A stretch of DNA of 64,000 nucleotides from Panorpa germanica (Eukaryota; Arthropoda; Insecta; Mecoptera; Panorpidae), in the NCBI GenBank assembly GCA_963678705.1, contig OY783217.1, forward strand, positions 1,116,001 through 1,180,000, written 5' to 3'. Under the pieces are notes generated by a model. It searched no databases, had not been told where the DNA came from, and saw only the letters and a program-made list of their open reading frames with translations. The number at the start of each line of letters is the position of its first letter. The stretch's first letter is position 1. The translations under genes and the position numbers were made by a program. This document shows, piece after piece, positions 38,185 through 49,865 of this stretch.

Positions 38185-39613
38185 ATGTTAGGAGGCGTAA
38201 GCAAAATCTTCAGTCAGTTGTCATCTAAGCCTGTGTTTAATAATTTCGTAAGAATACACATATTACTATAATAAAACTAGTTTACGAGTATTGTGATAGC
38301 TCACTGTATTATAGTAAAGAATCCAGCTTGAAAATATATTAAAAATCAATAGAAAGTCATTATATTGAACAAGAGTTACGTTTATGTAAATAATATATAA
38401 TTATTATAATGTTTTTAGGCGCATTACTTATTTTACAGTCTATTGTTTATTTGTTTCTTTTGTTTTATTCTTTTTTTTAATGTTTTCAATGAAGTCCTAG
38501 GTCCCCAGACCTTGTTACGCTATATATAGACCACTAGTGCGTGACATGCCTCACATAAATGGCACTATTTCTTTTTTGGCATTTTCCAGTCCCCCAATAA
38601 ATAGTTTGGGGATTAAAGCCGGTCTTAACGAGAATTGGCCTGTATCTTTACCATATCAGCCACACCAAGAATTGCTTTAATCTTCAAAGATATTTTGATT
38701 TATAGATTCACAAAAATCTTCGTAAAATTAAGTCGATAATAGAAGCAAATCTTTATAAAGCAAAGATTTAAAGTGAAAGATTTAGCAAAGATGTAAAATT
38801 AAATTTATTTAACGTTATTTAAATATTATTTAACATTGGAAGAAGATCTAGGTCACCGCTGCACCATGACAATGGTTCTAATAACAACTAAACATTTTTC
38901 AGTTTCCTTCCATCTTCCAGAATAATTTAAAAGAATTTGGAGGTATTTTGCCTCACATTACACAAGAACGAAAATCTGAACTAACGTCAGAAAATGGAAA
39001 TTCAGCAAATTTTTTTAATCGGAATCGTTTTCAAAGAGCTACTCATGGAGGAACGATAACCAGTCTTAATTCTGTATTAGGAAATCGTTGTATGAACAAC
39101 TTGAACCTAGGTGGCAGTGTCATGTCTATGAACTTAAAAAGATATTTCTCTTCATCATGCGATGATTACGATGAAGACAATGAAGAAGCTGAGGAAGATG
39201 ACGAGGTTTCAAATGATTCGGAGGACAATGATTGTCCTTCGAAATGTTTTGTAAGACCTAAATGTTGTCCATCACTCCCGCAGAAACGCAGGGTATGTCC
39301 TCCCATCATAAAATCCGAAGGACGCTGCCAGAGAGTTTGTATGCCAGGGTGCGACAGGAGCTGTAGGTATCATAGAAAATGGTGTTGTCAAAAGGAAAGG
39401 AAATTGATGAACTGCAGACGTAGAACCCCAACACCTTCTTTTGCTGAATGTGACAAAATGCCGTACCTTTTTCATAGTGTCTATGAATGTCATTGCTGGG
39501 ACAAAACATCACCCTGTGTCCACGATATCAGACCGTGTTATGTTCGCCCAAAAACTGATAGTTGTTGTAGTAGGCAATGTCCCAATGTATGCAATGACTG
39601 TGACTGTGACTAA
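38185..39613 (+). CDS. cysteine-rich cluster protein 3 (257 aa)
   Basis: Exon 1 is 38185-38247 (21 codons, MLGGVSKIFSQLSSKPVFNN then F, donor GTAAGA). Exon 2 is 38903-39613 after CATTTTTCAG; the intron is 655 bp, phase 0. A second AG at 38919-38920 is also in frame, but using it would drop FPSIFQ, which the paralogs retain. LKRYFSSS lies at about residue 100 and is followed by a strongly acidic stretch (DDYDEDNEEAEEDDE), not found in the other members. The core has CQRVCMPGC (one Cys of the usual pair replaced by Gln), C-x3-C-x6-CC, PTPSFAEC, ECHCWDKTSPC and DIRPC, with a CCSRQC tail. The N-terminal exon is clearly closest to that of gene 1. Same family call as its neighbours; function unknown. 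Confidence 0.82.
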
Positions 39614-39664
39614 GTCGGCTTTGTTGCCATTGAAGTTTGTTTGGTATTGCCCGATCTAAAACAA

Positions 39665-39670
39665 AATAAA
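39665..39670 (+). terminator. polyadenylation signal, cluster gene 3
   Basis: AATAAA 52 bp after the stop codon, in ACAAAATAAAAG. Confidence 0.55.
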
Positions 39671-40414
39671 AGATTTATTTTGTGAGAAAAAAATAGTAAA
39701 CCAAATATATTAAAAAAATTAGTAACACAGTTTAGTAACATTCTTTAATAAAAAACATTTAAAGTTGAAAACTTTTCATTTTGTTTTTATCAAACTAAAA
39801 ATGAATGGGTACCACGCTACCATAAGCCAAGCTTGTGAAGCGAGAGGCAGCCCTGAGTACATAGGGTCATCAAAATATACAAAAGTTGACCGAAATATGG
39901 CTAGTTAAATCAGTTTTGTCGCTGAGGTTAGCTCAGCGTGTGACGTCACAAAAGTTATAAATATTCGAGATTATTATTCTTTTTTCATAGCAATCATAAT
40001 ATAAAACTTGATGAAATGTACAAATCAGTGACGTATCACACGCAAACCTAATGTTATATCACTTTGCATCATTTTCACGATTAAAATGACTGTTTCAATT
40101 TTTAATATCTGTTATAAGATTACGACTTAGTACCAAGCATATCAATATGTAGTTCAGTTTTATAGAAATTAAAACGTAGTTTACAACCCCATTACTCGAT
40201 CAGTAAGTTAGTGAAGCACCCTTTAAGAAACTAGTATTTTCAAAGTGCATACAGTTGAAAATTCAAGGCTAGCTGCAAGTCCTACTATCAAATTACGTCC
40301 AAAAACAAAACGATATCAACAAAATTCAAATGAAACAGTAAAAAAAATTAAAAGTACCTTACAAAAAAAAAAATTATATAGAAAATTATATATAAAAAAT
40401 TGTATATATAGAAA
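39671..40414. other. intergenic spacer, cluster genes 3-4
   Basis: Non-coding; includes a short open frame upstream of exon 1 of gene 4 that shows no family similarity. GTGTGACGTCACAAAAG at about 39938 is a palindromic CRE-like site (TGACGTCA), which could matter for the gene 4 promoter. Confidence 0.4.
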
Positions 40415-41218
40415 ATGGGTGGAAAATTATCAAGTCCATTTTGCCGAAAATTTCTACAGAGCTCAGAACTGAGGGTAAGCATTAATATAAGTGTTGTATT
40501 GATATCCTTTATTTCGATCTATACTGTTAACACTTTACATGTTTATAAATATCCTGAAAGTATTTTTGTGTAAGAAAAACTATAGTAGCAGTGAAATATT
40601 GTTCTTTCATTTCAGCATACTGTGTTTCAAACAGATAAAAATAACACAGATATCTGTTGTCAATTCAGACAAAGTTCGAATAAATTAGGGCATCGAAGTG
40701 TAATTAAAAAAAACACATTTACTTCAATAAGGAAAGATAATTCGCGGAGCAAATGTAATTCCACGATGTTATTATATTCAGCTCTATTGTCACATTTACC
40801 AATGGCACTTGGTCAGGAGATACAAAGACGAAACTATAGCTTAACCCATGAAGAAACTGAAAAGGCTACTAAAGCAAAAAAGAAACGAAGATTACCTAAG
40901 TGTGTTGAAAAACAAATAAGAGTAATACCGCCAAAACCACCATGTCCTGTATTGACCGACGAAGGTAAATGCTGCAGAGTGAAAATGCCTGGTTGCAGAG
41001 CAAGCTGCAAATTGCATCGAAAAGTTTGTTGTTTGCCTATTAGAAAATATAAAAGTTGCCGTTTGAGGACACCTAGACCATCGTTTTCTGAATGTAACAA
41101 TCCTCCCTTTGAACTTCACCGTTCCATAGAGTGCTTCTGCTGGGCAATCAGCCCTTGTGTAGAAGACCAACGAGTTCGTTCAATCCCGCGTAGAACCCTT
41201 ACCTGTCGTGACCGTTAG
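40415..41218 (+). CDS. cysteine-rich cluster protein 4 (220 aa)
   Basis: Exon 1 is 40415-40474 (MGGKLSSPFCRKFLQSSELR, donor GTAAGC). Exon 2 is 40616-41218 after TCATTTCAG; the intron is only 141 bp, phase 0, at the same relative place as in the other members. QRRNYSLT lies at about residues 91-98, in the place of the RFYS-type motif of the others. The core has CCRVKMPGC, C-x3-C-x6-CC, RTPRPSFSEC, and a shortened ECFCWAISPC where the others keep MEKTSPC or WDKTSPC. It ends soon afterwards without a Cys-rich tail. It is the smallest and probably the most diverged of the compact paralogs at both termini. Same tentative DUF1431 assignment; no biochemical function can be stated. Confidence 0.8.
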
Positions 41219-41319
41219 TGTCAAGAAAGTATAAATATGTCAGGTTATGTCAGTCAAAATCTTGTTCAGTAAGGAAAATGTTCGCTTGGGATGTATCTAA
41301 CGAGGCAATCAACGTTCCT

Positions 41320-41325
41320 AATAAA
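41320..41325 (+). terminator. polyadenylation signal, cluster gene 4
   Basis: AATAAA 102 bp after the stop codon, in CCTAATAAACAA. Confidence 0.5.
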
Positions 41326-41460
41326 CAATTTATTAAGGAAAATATAAACAAAGTACATTCCAGTGCTATGCAAATGTTCTTGATATAAACCTAATAAATA
41401 ATTAAAAACGTTTCTAATAAACAGTTTCACGAAAACGTTTGTTAAATTATTTTTAGCACG

Positions 41461-41714
41461 CAGTATGTGGAGCATTTTGGAGTCACTTTGACATCATATT
41501 GGAGATGCGTATGATTTTTTTGTCATGAAAGAGTTCATTTATAGTTCAGTTTCTCACAATCGTTCATAAGAAATGTCTGTTTTATCGGCTACAGATGACG
41601 GATCCACTACACTCGTCGGAATACAAATGAAGATAAAGTTGATGCGAACTATAATTGAAGTGAAATAGTGATAGAAACGTCACAAAAAGGGACACTTCAC
41701 CAAATGTTTACTGG
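41461..41714 (+). mobile_element. MITE family A, copy 4
   Basis: It carries all internal landmarks (GATGCGTATGATTTTTTTGT, CGGAATACAAATGAAGATAA, AACGTCACAAAAAGGGACAC) and the right terminus CAAATGTTTACTGG. The left terminus is altered (CAGTATGTGGAGCATTTTGG). Orientation is opposite to copy 3, so the cysteine-rich gene cluster lies between inverted copies of the element. Confidence 0.82.
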
Positions 41715-44700
41715 AACGTCAACCCGAGTCGTTTTTTTAAATTTTCGATTGAAATAAATTTTAATATATGTATATTGGCGTTTTTACTTTGTTAAATATC
41801 CAAAAGTTGATATACATACGTCACATAGATATACATAATACGTCACAGAATAAATAAGTAATTAAGATTATTTTTCCTTTTTCAAAACCTTCGTAATATA
41901 ATATTTCATGGAGTACACAACCAGCTGTTAGTAGTAAATGACGTATCACACACACACACTGTTGAATATAAAAGATAGCAAATCGTCGCATGAGACGTAC
42001 CATGGAATTTTCTATAACCTTTAACAATGAGAAACAAAATGCCTTTTTTAATTGTTAAGCAGTAAAACGAAATTTAAACTTTAAATAAATATATATCTTC
42101 GTCCAATTTTTCGGTATTTAATAAAATAAAAACGCCAATATTCAATAAACGTAATATTTGTGTTGAACCTTTTTAATCCTTTGCTAATTACATTTATTTA
42201 ACTTAACCGTGGGCCAATACTACAAATATATGTGTTATTTAATTTTTTAAATGATCGAAGGTGGCGCCCCTGATATTTCCCATAAATCATTTCGGCAGTA
42301 GTCGAGTCGGGAATTGAAGTGTCAAAATCGTGAAAGGATTGCTCTAATTAAAATAAGTAATTTTAAAAGAATAAATCATCTATAAAACAATAGAAGTGAA
42401 TGTGATTGTACATAAGTATTTAAAGTTTCGTTAAAGCTATTTGGTTTATTCCTAAACATTCTTTTATTAAATATATATGTGTTTTAAAAATTTGACATAT
42501 AACCTTACAAGATGGAGATGCTTGGCTTAAAAATGTAAATTACTATAAAGTAACTGTAGTGCAAAATAAAAAATTAAACTGTCTAATTATAAATATCGAT
42601 TGATTTAAAATAATTAGTTTTTTAATTTAATTATTAATTAAAAGTGTTGTTTATGTTTTGAAGTATGCAACTAGTGTGCTAACAGTTGAAGATTAGAAAA
42701 ACAGATGGCGCTGCTAATACAATCTGGTAAGACAGTGTTTATATTTCTTGACAAACGTCAAACTATATGTCTGTTCAGTAAAATGAATAAAGTATTTATT
42801 GTGTTGATGTTATTTAATATCTTTGTAACAACATCTAATATTAATAATATTGGAGTAAATGTCTTTACGCTGTACTTTGCTTGATTACTTTTTACTTATT
42901 TTAAATATTATTATACACCAGCTAAGACAACAACAGGTGAGCCTAAATAACTTGATATCTGACGTTTGAGAATTGCTTATTGCTGTTATAATTATTTGTC
43001 ATATTTATATTATAAAGAATACATAACAATGATGTAACATGTAAGGATACGTATAATGTTATGTTAAAGCTACATAACCTTGGATATATTTCAATATAAA
43101 TATCAACTTTTAATAAAATTTCCTGCTTGATCAAGCTATGATTAAAGTAAATACATATAATCTTTTTCTATTACACTATAGTAAGAATAATATGATTACA
43201 TATTTAACTGCACCCTTCTGGAGCATTTAAGACAAATTCCCCTCTATGGTCTCTATTCCCTTAGCCCAAACTAAATATAACCTAGAGGTCTTAATTAAAT
43301 GAACGTTTTGCACAATTTTGCTGCTACATCTGTTATGTTATGTGGCATGACATCCTCGGGCAGTTTGGTAGGGGTGAGCGTGATGGTGATGATGATGATC
43401 ATCCCCCATGAATTTCGTATAGTGGGGGTGGTATTCAATATTCTAGTACTAGTTTCTAGTGACTGTAATCTTGACTGCGGAGTGTTAATAACATACTACT
43501 TTTAGGCTAAAATAATCATATTATTTGTTTTAGAATTATGTAAGGCTGGCTGGCATATTAGAAACTTATCTTAGTATGGAGTATAGGGAGTTATTTCATA
43601 TTAGGCATTTTATCATGATAGCTGCTACTTGTACTACAGAGGATCGCATATGTTTTGTACGATGTCATTTATATCTAGCTAGTATCCCACCGATTTGACT
43701 AAGAAATTTAAACCAATACATTTTTCTTAATTTAATTACAATATTCTCATACTTCTTACTCGATTAATAAAAATAACTTAGAAAGATTAAATAGATATTT
43801 ATGTATATATTTCTGCGCTCGAATACCATATATGCTTAGCAAATATAAGTGAGTCTGCATTACAACTTCAACATGATAATCCCCTCGTATGAGGATCACG
43901 AGGTGGGTTGTTGCATGGACCAAACTAACAGTCTTACAAAAGGGGATTAATCTCTCGAGACCAATCATCAGATTATCATATATTTGCAACCGGATCTTTA
44001 CCAATTTCATGACCAAATTTGATTCCCTAACTATTACGTTATACATATACACACTCTCGTATTTTGTTCATATAATATTCCGAATTTTTTCAAACTCAAT
44101 GCACGTTAGCTACACTTCCGGTACACGATAGATTCTGATTTGATAATACCGGATACTATCGAATCCATTATGTTTGATATATTTAAATTCTCCATCCGTG
44201 GGAGCATCGGGTATTAAAATAATGGTCCATTGCTGGATGATATGGCTCATCATTGACTGACGGCCGTGCATGCGGTAGAACCTGAATCATTTGTAGTTAG
44301 TAGCTACTCGAACAAATGCTGATTGTACGAAACACGTACGTGGCAGGACACGTGGACGTGAATGGTTTTATTATTAAGTATTGAAAAATATTCATAGTTT
44401 AAATGAATGTAATATTAAATATTTAAAATAAAATTCATGTTGTCACGATGTTCAATAATTCTTGTTCTATGCGAACTAATAGAGATTATTCGTCGATTGC
44501 CGAGTTATCAATTTCAAAAAAAGTAATGCATGCCATAGGCTTGTGAAGCATGTCTTAAATTCTATAAAATTGTACGTACCACTTATTAGTAAGTTGGCTT
44601 TCAGAACCTAAAAAGTCTAATTAGTTTTTAATAAGTCGCAATATTATAGAAGACATTAACAATTAAAATATTTGTTTTTATCTCTAAATATTAAAGGGAT

Positions 44701-47700
44701 CAAAAGCTATAAAAATCAGTAACCTCTCGACGTCATTCCTGATTCCTACTATCTTCCCCTCTAAGATTTGCTGTTTCTTATAGAACAGAGTCAATTAGTT
44801 AGCAGTCATCGCAGAATTTATTAGGGTAATTATAGAAGAGACGTGAAAGGGGGGGGGGGGTCGTGATGGCTCGTATCATAAGCCTTGGATTTAACATACG
44901 AATCGAGGTACACTTGCGACCCTGACTTTTTCAATAGGATCTGTTTAGCGTTACTACACTTTATCATGAGATGAAGCTTCTAGTTTCACTTGTTTTCCAC
45001 GTTTCATTTATAAATCCAATGCGTTAACTGGTTAAGTATATCTTAACACTTAGCACGGAAAGCAGACTACGTATTCTTTATAATGCATGATACGTGGGAG
45101 AGGAGGATAGCGGAGGGAAAGTCTGCCACTCACTAGCCGCGTTCGTGTGTGAGTTGGTTCAACAAGCAACCGGTGTGGTGATGTTGACGTTACTTTACCA
45201 TATATTAAATTGATTTTAGAAAATGAGTCCACAAGGCAATGAATCGGACGCACAAATCGAATTTCATTATCTCAAATTGTACTAATTGGTTCAAAAAAGT
45301 ATTTCAAGTCCTTTATCTAAGTTCCTTATAGCCATTTTTATTAATATATAGTACATTTTAAGGCTTATTCAGAATATTTCTGTATACTCAAAGCAGCCAT
45401 CAACAATTATTTTACAAACAAAAACGATTCAGTTCTAAGGTCCAAATAAAATGTCTTGTAAATTAATTATTCATTTTATATAAATTTTAATTAAGAATGC
45501 TAAAATGTTAAAAATTAGTCAGCCGCGTTTATCTGAAGGCGCGTGTAGGCCAGACAACTTCCCTTCTCTCCCCAACACCTACTTCCGGTTGCCAAGTTGT
45601 CGAGTAAAGGAGAGGGGAGGCAACAACCCTATAACCATGGCTTTCTGTTCAATGTCTGTGTATTATTGTTAGCATGTAACTTTGCACAAATGTTTAATTC
45701 TGCTTTTGGATTCGTCGTACAATAAGAACAAACCAAGCAATGTTGATTTAATTGTTTCCGTGCTGTTTCCGGTTCGTCTGTACTAGCATAAGGACACAGC
45801 GGTACCACTCTAATTACTATAAACTTCATGTTTTTAAGTCTATAGGATTTATAAGTTTATTTTATCATTTTCTAAATGTTTAATTTTACTATTTAATAAT
45901 TTAGTCACGTGTCATTCGTTTATTGAATCATCTGTATTTTCTATGTTAGGGAAATATTTGTTCATACCTGTTGTAAAACTCAGAAGTAATTTTTAAGAGC
46001 GATTTTACTATAAGATTTTACGCTAAGGTTATTTATATACTGCCGTCGTTGCATGTCCATATGTTTTCCTAGTATTGTACAGCAGTATTCTTTTACTGGC
46101 TCTATGATATTTGCGTTGCTTCTACATGCGGTATTCAGTGCCCGATGTCTAACACCCTCACCCTCAGTTTCACCCAGTACCTCCTCCCTCCCTCCAAACC
46201 CTTGCTCATCTTCCTTGACAATTTCCTCCCATCCGCGCCCGCAGTATGGCTGACTAAAGTGTTTTGATGATAGCAAAGAGAACTCCACTTCTATTGTCCT
46301 TTAGAAGCACCAGAATTGTCAACTTGTATACATCTAGTATATTATATACAGTAGATGGTACCTTTATATACTGACTGCGTAGAGTAGTGAAGGGGGAGAG
46401 AGGAAAGAAGAAAAGAAGGAGAGGGATATCTGATACAGCAAGCTATACAGAATGTCAACATGCTAGCTAAATGTCATTTTATGTAGCTACTTCCGCTTGT
46501 TGAACATTTTCTAAGAATTACGAATATTGTCAATAATTAGAAATTAATAATTTTAAAGTTCTAGTGTGGCCGAAATAGTTAGATCGTGTAGTAGAAAACT
46601 AGCCATGTCAATCTTCCAATATTTAATTCACACGTTGGACGCAAGCATTTGAATCAAACATTCATCGTATCGTTTGGTACTGGCTCTCGATACTCGGGAA
46701 ACGGAATAAAATTTATTAACTCACTAATTAACAAATAAATAATTATTAATGTCCGATATATAATCTAAGTAAAAGAAATCGATATAATATGATAAAGAAT
46801 ATTTAAAAAAATTAATGTTTTAATTGGTTGGAAAATTTGAAATATTTGATTAATCTTTAATGTTGTCTCTCGATTAAATATGAATGAAATAATACATAAT
46901 ATGTAAGGCATTTAAATATTAATTGCTTATTAATTACCTGATAATGATCTCATACATTATGTACTAAGTATTCAATATTAAAAGAGAAATTAATAGTCGA
47001 GTCACCTATATGTCTATTTACATAAAACAAAGCGTGGTCCAAGTTCGTAGCCGTCAGCGATATATAGTAGTTAGGTATTAATAAATAATGGAGTATAACT
47101 AAGTAATGGGCCAACACGTAGAATAGTTCTAGTTGGAGGAATAGTAATTTTAATAAGGCAATCCAGGAGCAAAAAAGTAGAAAGCAACATCTAATATAAA
47201 ATAATGTTCCAGGTGTATCTGACTTGTTTATGTATGGTGGCTCGAAAACGGGTACGTCAATGTTTCTGAAAATTTCCTATTTCGTAGAGAAACAAATTCT
47301 AAGACTTTTGACATCCCCGGATTTTCCCTTGAAATTCCTGGAAACCCGTAATTTTGGAAAAATAGGAAAAGAAATAATTACTTTTTCCTATATTACTTTT
47401 AATTCGTAAAAGATAGAAAGTTGAAATTTGCATGTGTATTAAGGTATTCAAAAATTAGAAATTGAAAAAGTAGGGGCTGAAAAAATTCGGGAGCCGGGTA
47501 GTTAACTTTGGAGAAAGTTCATATAATAGATTGTAGAATATTTAAGTATATTATTAATAAAAGAAAATTCAAAATTTCAAAATTTTATTTGGGGGCACGG
47601 AGGCCGTTTTTGCCGAGAGCAAAAATTGTGCTAGAAAGTTGAAATTTTGTATGTGTTTTGTATGTAAAAGAAGTTGGCCAAATAACGCATAAATTGAAAT

Positions 47701-49465
47701 ATTTTTTATTTTAATAAAATAATATATTTTTTTAGGATAAAAACTATAGAATTTGTGCAACGTAATTTATGGATAACCCATAAGTTTGAAGTGCCCTATA
47801 AAATACCTATTTCTCCGTGATTTTGTAACCTCAGTTCGGCACTGTTGCAAGTTCATTTAGACAGTTACCATATGTGGGGTTCTCTGTGTCTCCATCTCTT
47901 GTTGCTCTAACGCAATCAATTTGTATGCATGTTTCAACCTGTCCGTCCGCTTCAACAATAATGTTACAGAATAATATTTAAATATATTTATATTAATTAC
48001 AATTTGTAAAGTAAAAATAACACATTAAATTATAATACAATGATGTTGATTTATTTTAGTGGCCCCCTCAAGGCAAAACACTCTTTCACTTACTAATAAC
48101 AAAGTGTCTGTGTTCATATTGTCTGCCTGGTTAAGGCATGGGCGGCACGGCGCGGTTTGTTGTGAATTACACCGTCTTGGGTTGTGCGAAACCTAAAATG
48201 GAATACAATGAAGATGGCCAATAAATTTCTGTTGAACAGATTCGTTTTACGAAATAGTAATATGTGTTCAATAAAACCAAAGACTTCCATGCTGATGCGT
48301 TTTCATATTTCATAAACATTCACATTATTGCAATGGATGTAACTAAAGAATAAAATATATTATAAAGAAATGTTGTATCAGTGGGGACGATCCATAAGTT
48401 TATGCAAAATATGTTAATAAATGCATGTGAATGATATAAATATATTATTGTAAATGTAAGTTCTGATAATCTATGAGAAAATCTTGTAGTAGATAGAACA
48501 ATGTCGGTCGTACCACAAAACGTGGTCCAGTATCAGCATCAGCAACAGCGCGCGCTAGAGAACTATACTAGGCTGACATAATCGATTACGAAACGTTTAA
48601 ATTACAATAGCAAATTATTCATTATCAAAAATTGAATCTAGTAATTTCCGACGATCTTGTGGGATATTATTTTACTTTTAAATCCACCGCCAAGCCAACC
48701 CTTTGAAGTTGATAAATGACAGACGCGGATAATGCACGCAAAATATAATAATAATTGATTTTATCATAGATTGATTATTATTTCGTTTCACATTCATACG
48801 AGACGGGCAATGACTTTTACAATTAGCCTGTGTCAATCATTTTTTTTTTTTTGATAGATTATTTTTAAAGTTATCAACTATTATTAGGTTCTACATAGTT
48901 TTTTTTCAGGGCGGGCCGATAGGTAGTGACTAGTTTTGAAAGGTTGCTGTTGAACCATTAATTGATATATAGTCAGAGACGTATCTGGGGGCTCAGGGTG
49001 TTACATATAAAATGGGCTTCTTCAATGACTAATTTGTTTTTAATATCAAAGCAAATTCAGTCGATACGTAAAAGGGTGTTAAGTATGGACAGGTGAAAAG
49101 GGATAAAATAAGAATCGAAGCAGGAAGGAGGACAAATAGATTCGAGGAGAAATGCTGAAGGCAGGATCCTAAGGAAAATAAGGGGGCAGAGTATAAAGGA
49201 GGAACGAAAACAGAAAAAACAGCACTTTAAAACGAACGAAATGGTGACAACGAGGTACAAGTGTGAAAGAGGAGCTAAGGAGTAGAGGCAGATTGATACA
49301 GCAGCAGGAAAGAATGGGAAAAATTGATAACAACAAATATAATGTAAGATACAAGAGGATTTGGGAGAGAGAGATACTGGAATACATATGAGAAAGAGCC
49401 ATTGTAGAGTTTTGTAGAAAATAAGAGTTCATTGAGCTTTTCTTTGTTCTTATTGAAAGTTATAA
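41715..49465. other. long gene-free stretch
   Basis: About 7.7 kb without a supportable gene. It holds decayed relatives of repeat C (41720-41830 and 42060-42140), a G homopolymer at about 44849-44860, a pyrimidine-rich segment at about 46140-46240, and a segment at about 47400-47830 in which AAAGTTGAAATTT-type strings recur, probably an old transposon. Open frames are all under 105 codons and lack motifs. Confidence 0.5.
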
Positions 49466-49862
49466 GGCCGTCTGCACACGGGTCGACTTTTTGCAAACTA
49501 GTCGCGCAAGTTTCCAACGAAAACGAAAAACGAGCCATGTCGAGCCATGCTTCGTGACTCTATATAGAATTTTTAACAATAGCATAATAGGGGATTTATT
49601 GGGTCGTATTATGAGCATTTAAATAGTTTTGAATAGTATTTGTGCACATCTCTGCTCATGATGTCACCATCAAAAGCATGCAACGTAATTGCCCTGCAAC
49701 CAAGAAACATAGTCGCTCAAAACCAATATCAAATCAGTTTAGTTTCATTCGTGCTGTGTGTTCCCTCAGTCGTATACACGTGTGTTCTCTCACTAACAAC
49801 ACAATTGCATTCTCATTCGGTTCGGGCAGATTCGCAATCAGTTGACCCATGTACGGACGGCC
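49466..49862 (+). mobile_element. PIF/Harbinger-type MITE, copy A
   Basis: A 397-bp element with ends GGCCGTCTGCACACGGGTCG and, on the other strand, GGCCGTCCGTACATGGGTCA. It is flanked by TAA on both sides (49463-49465 and 49863-49865). A 3-bp TWA duplication with a GGCC start fits PIF/Harbinger (Tourist-like) elements. The right half (from about 49655) matches the reverse complement of copy B at 58102-58384; the left interior differs. Confidence 0.8.
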
Positions 49863-49865
49863 TAA

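Noticed and set aside
38921-39613. Alternative acceptor CTTCCAG at 38920 for cluster gene 3
   Set aside because: It is in frame, but would remove FPSIFQ, a segment retained in genes 1 and 2 at the aligned place, so the AG at 38902 is preferred.
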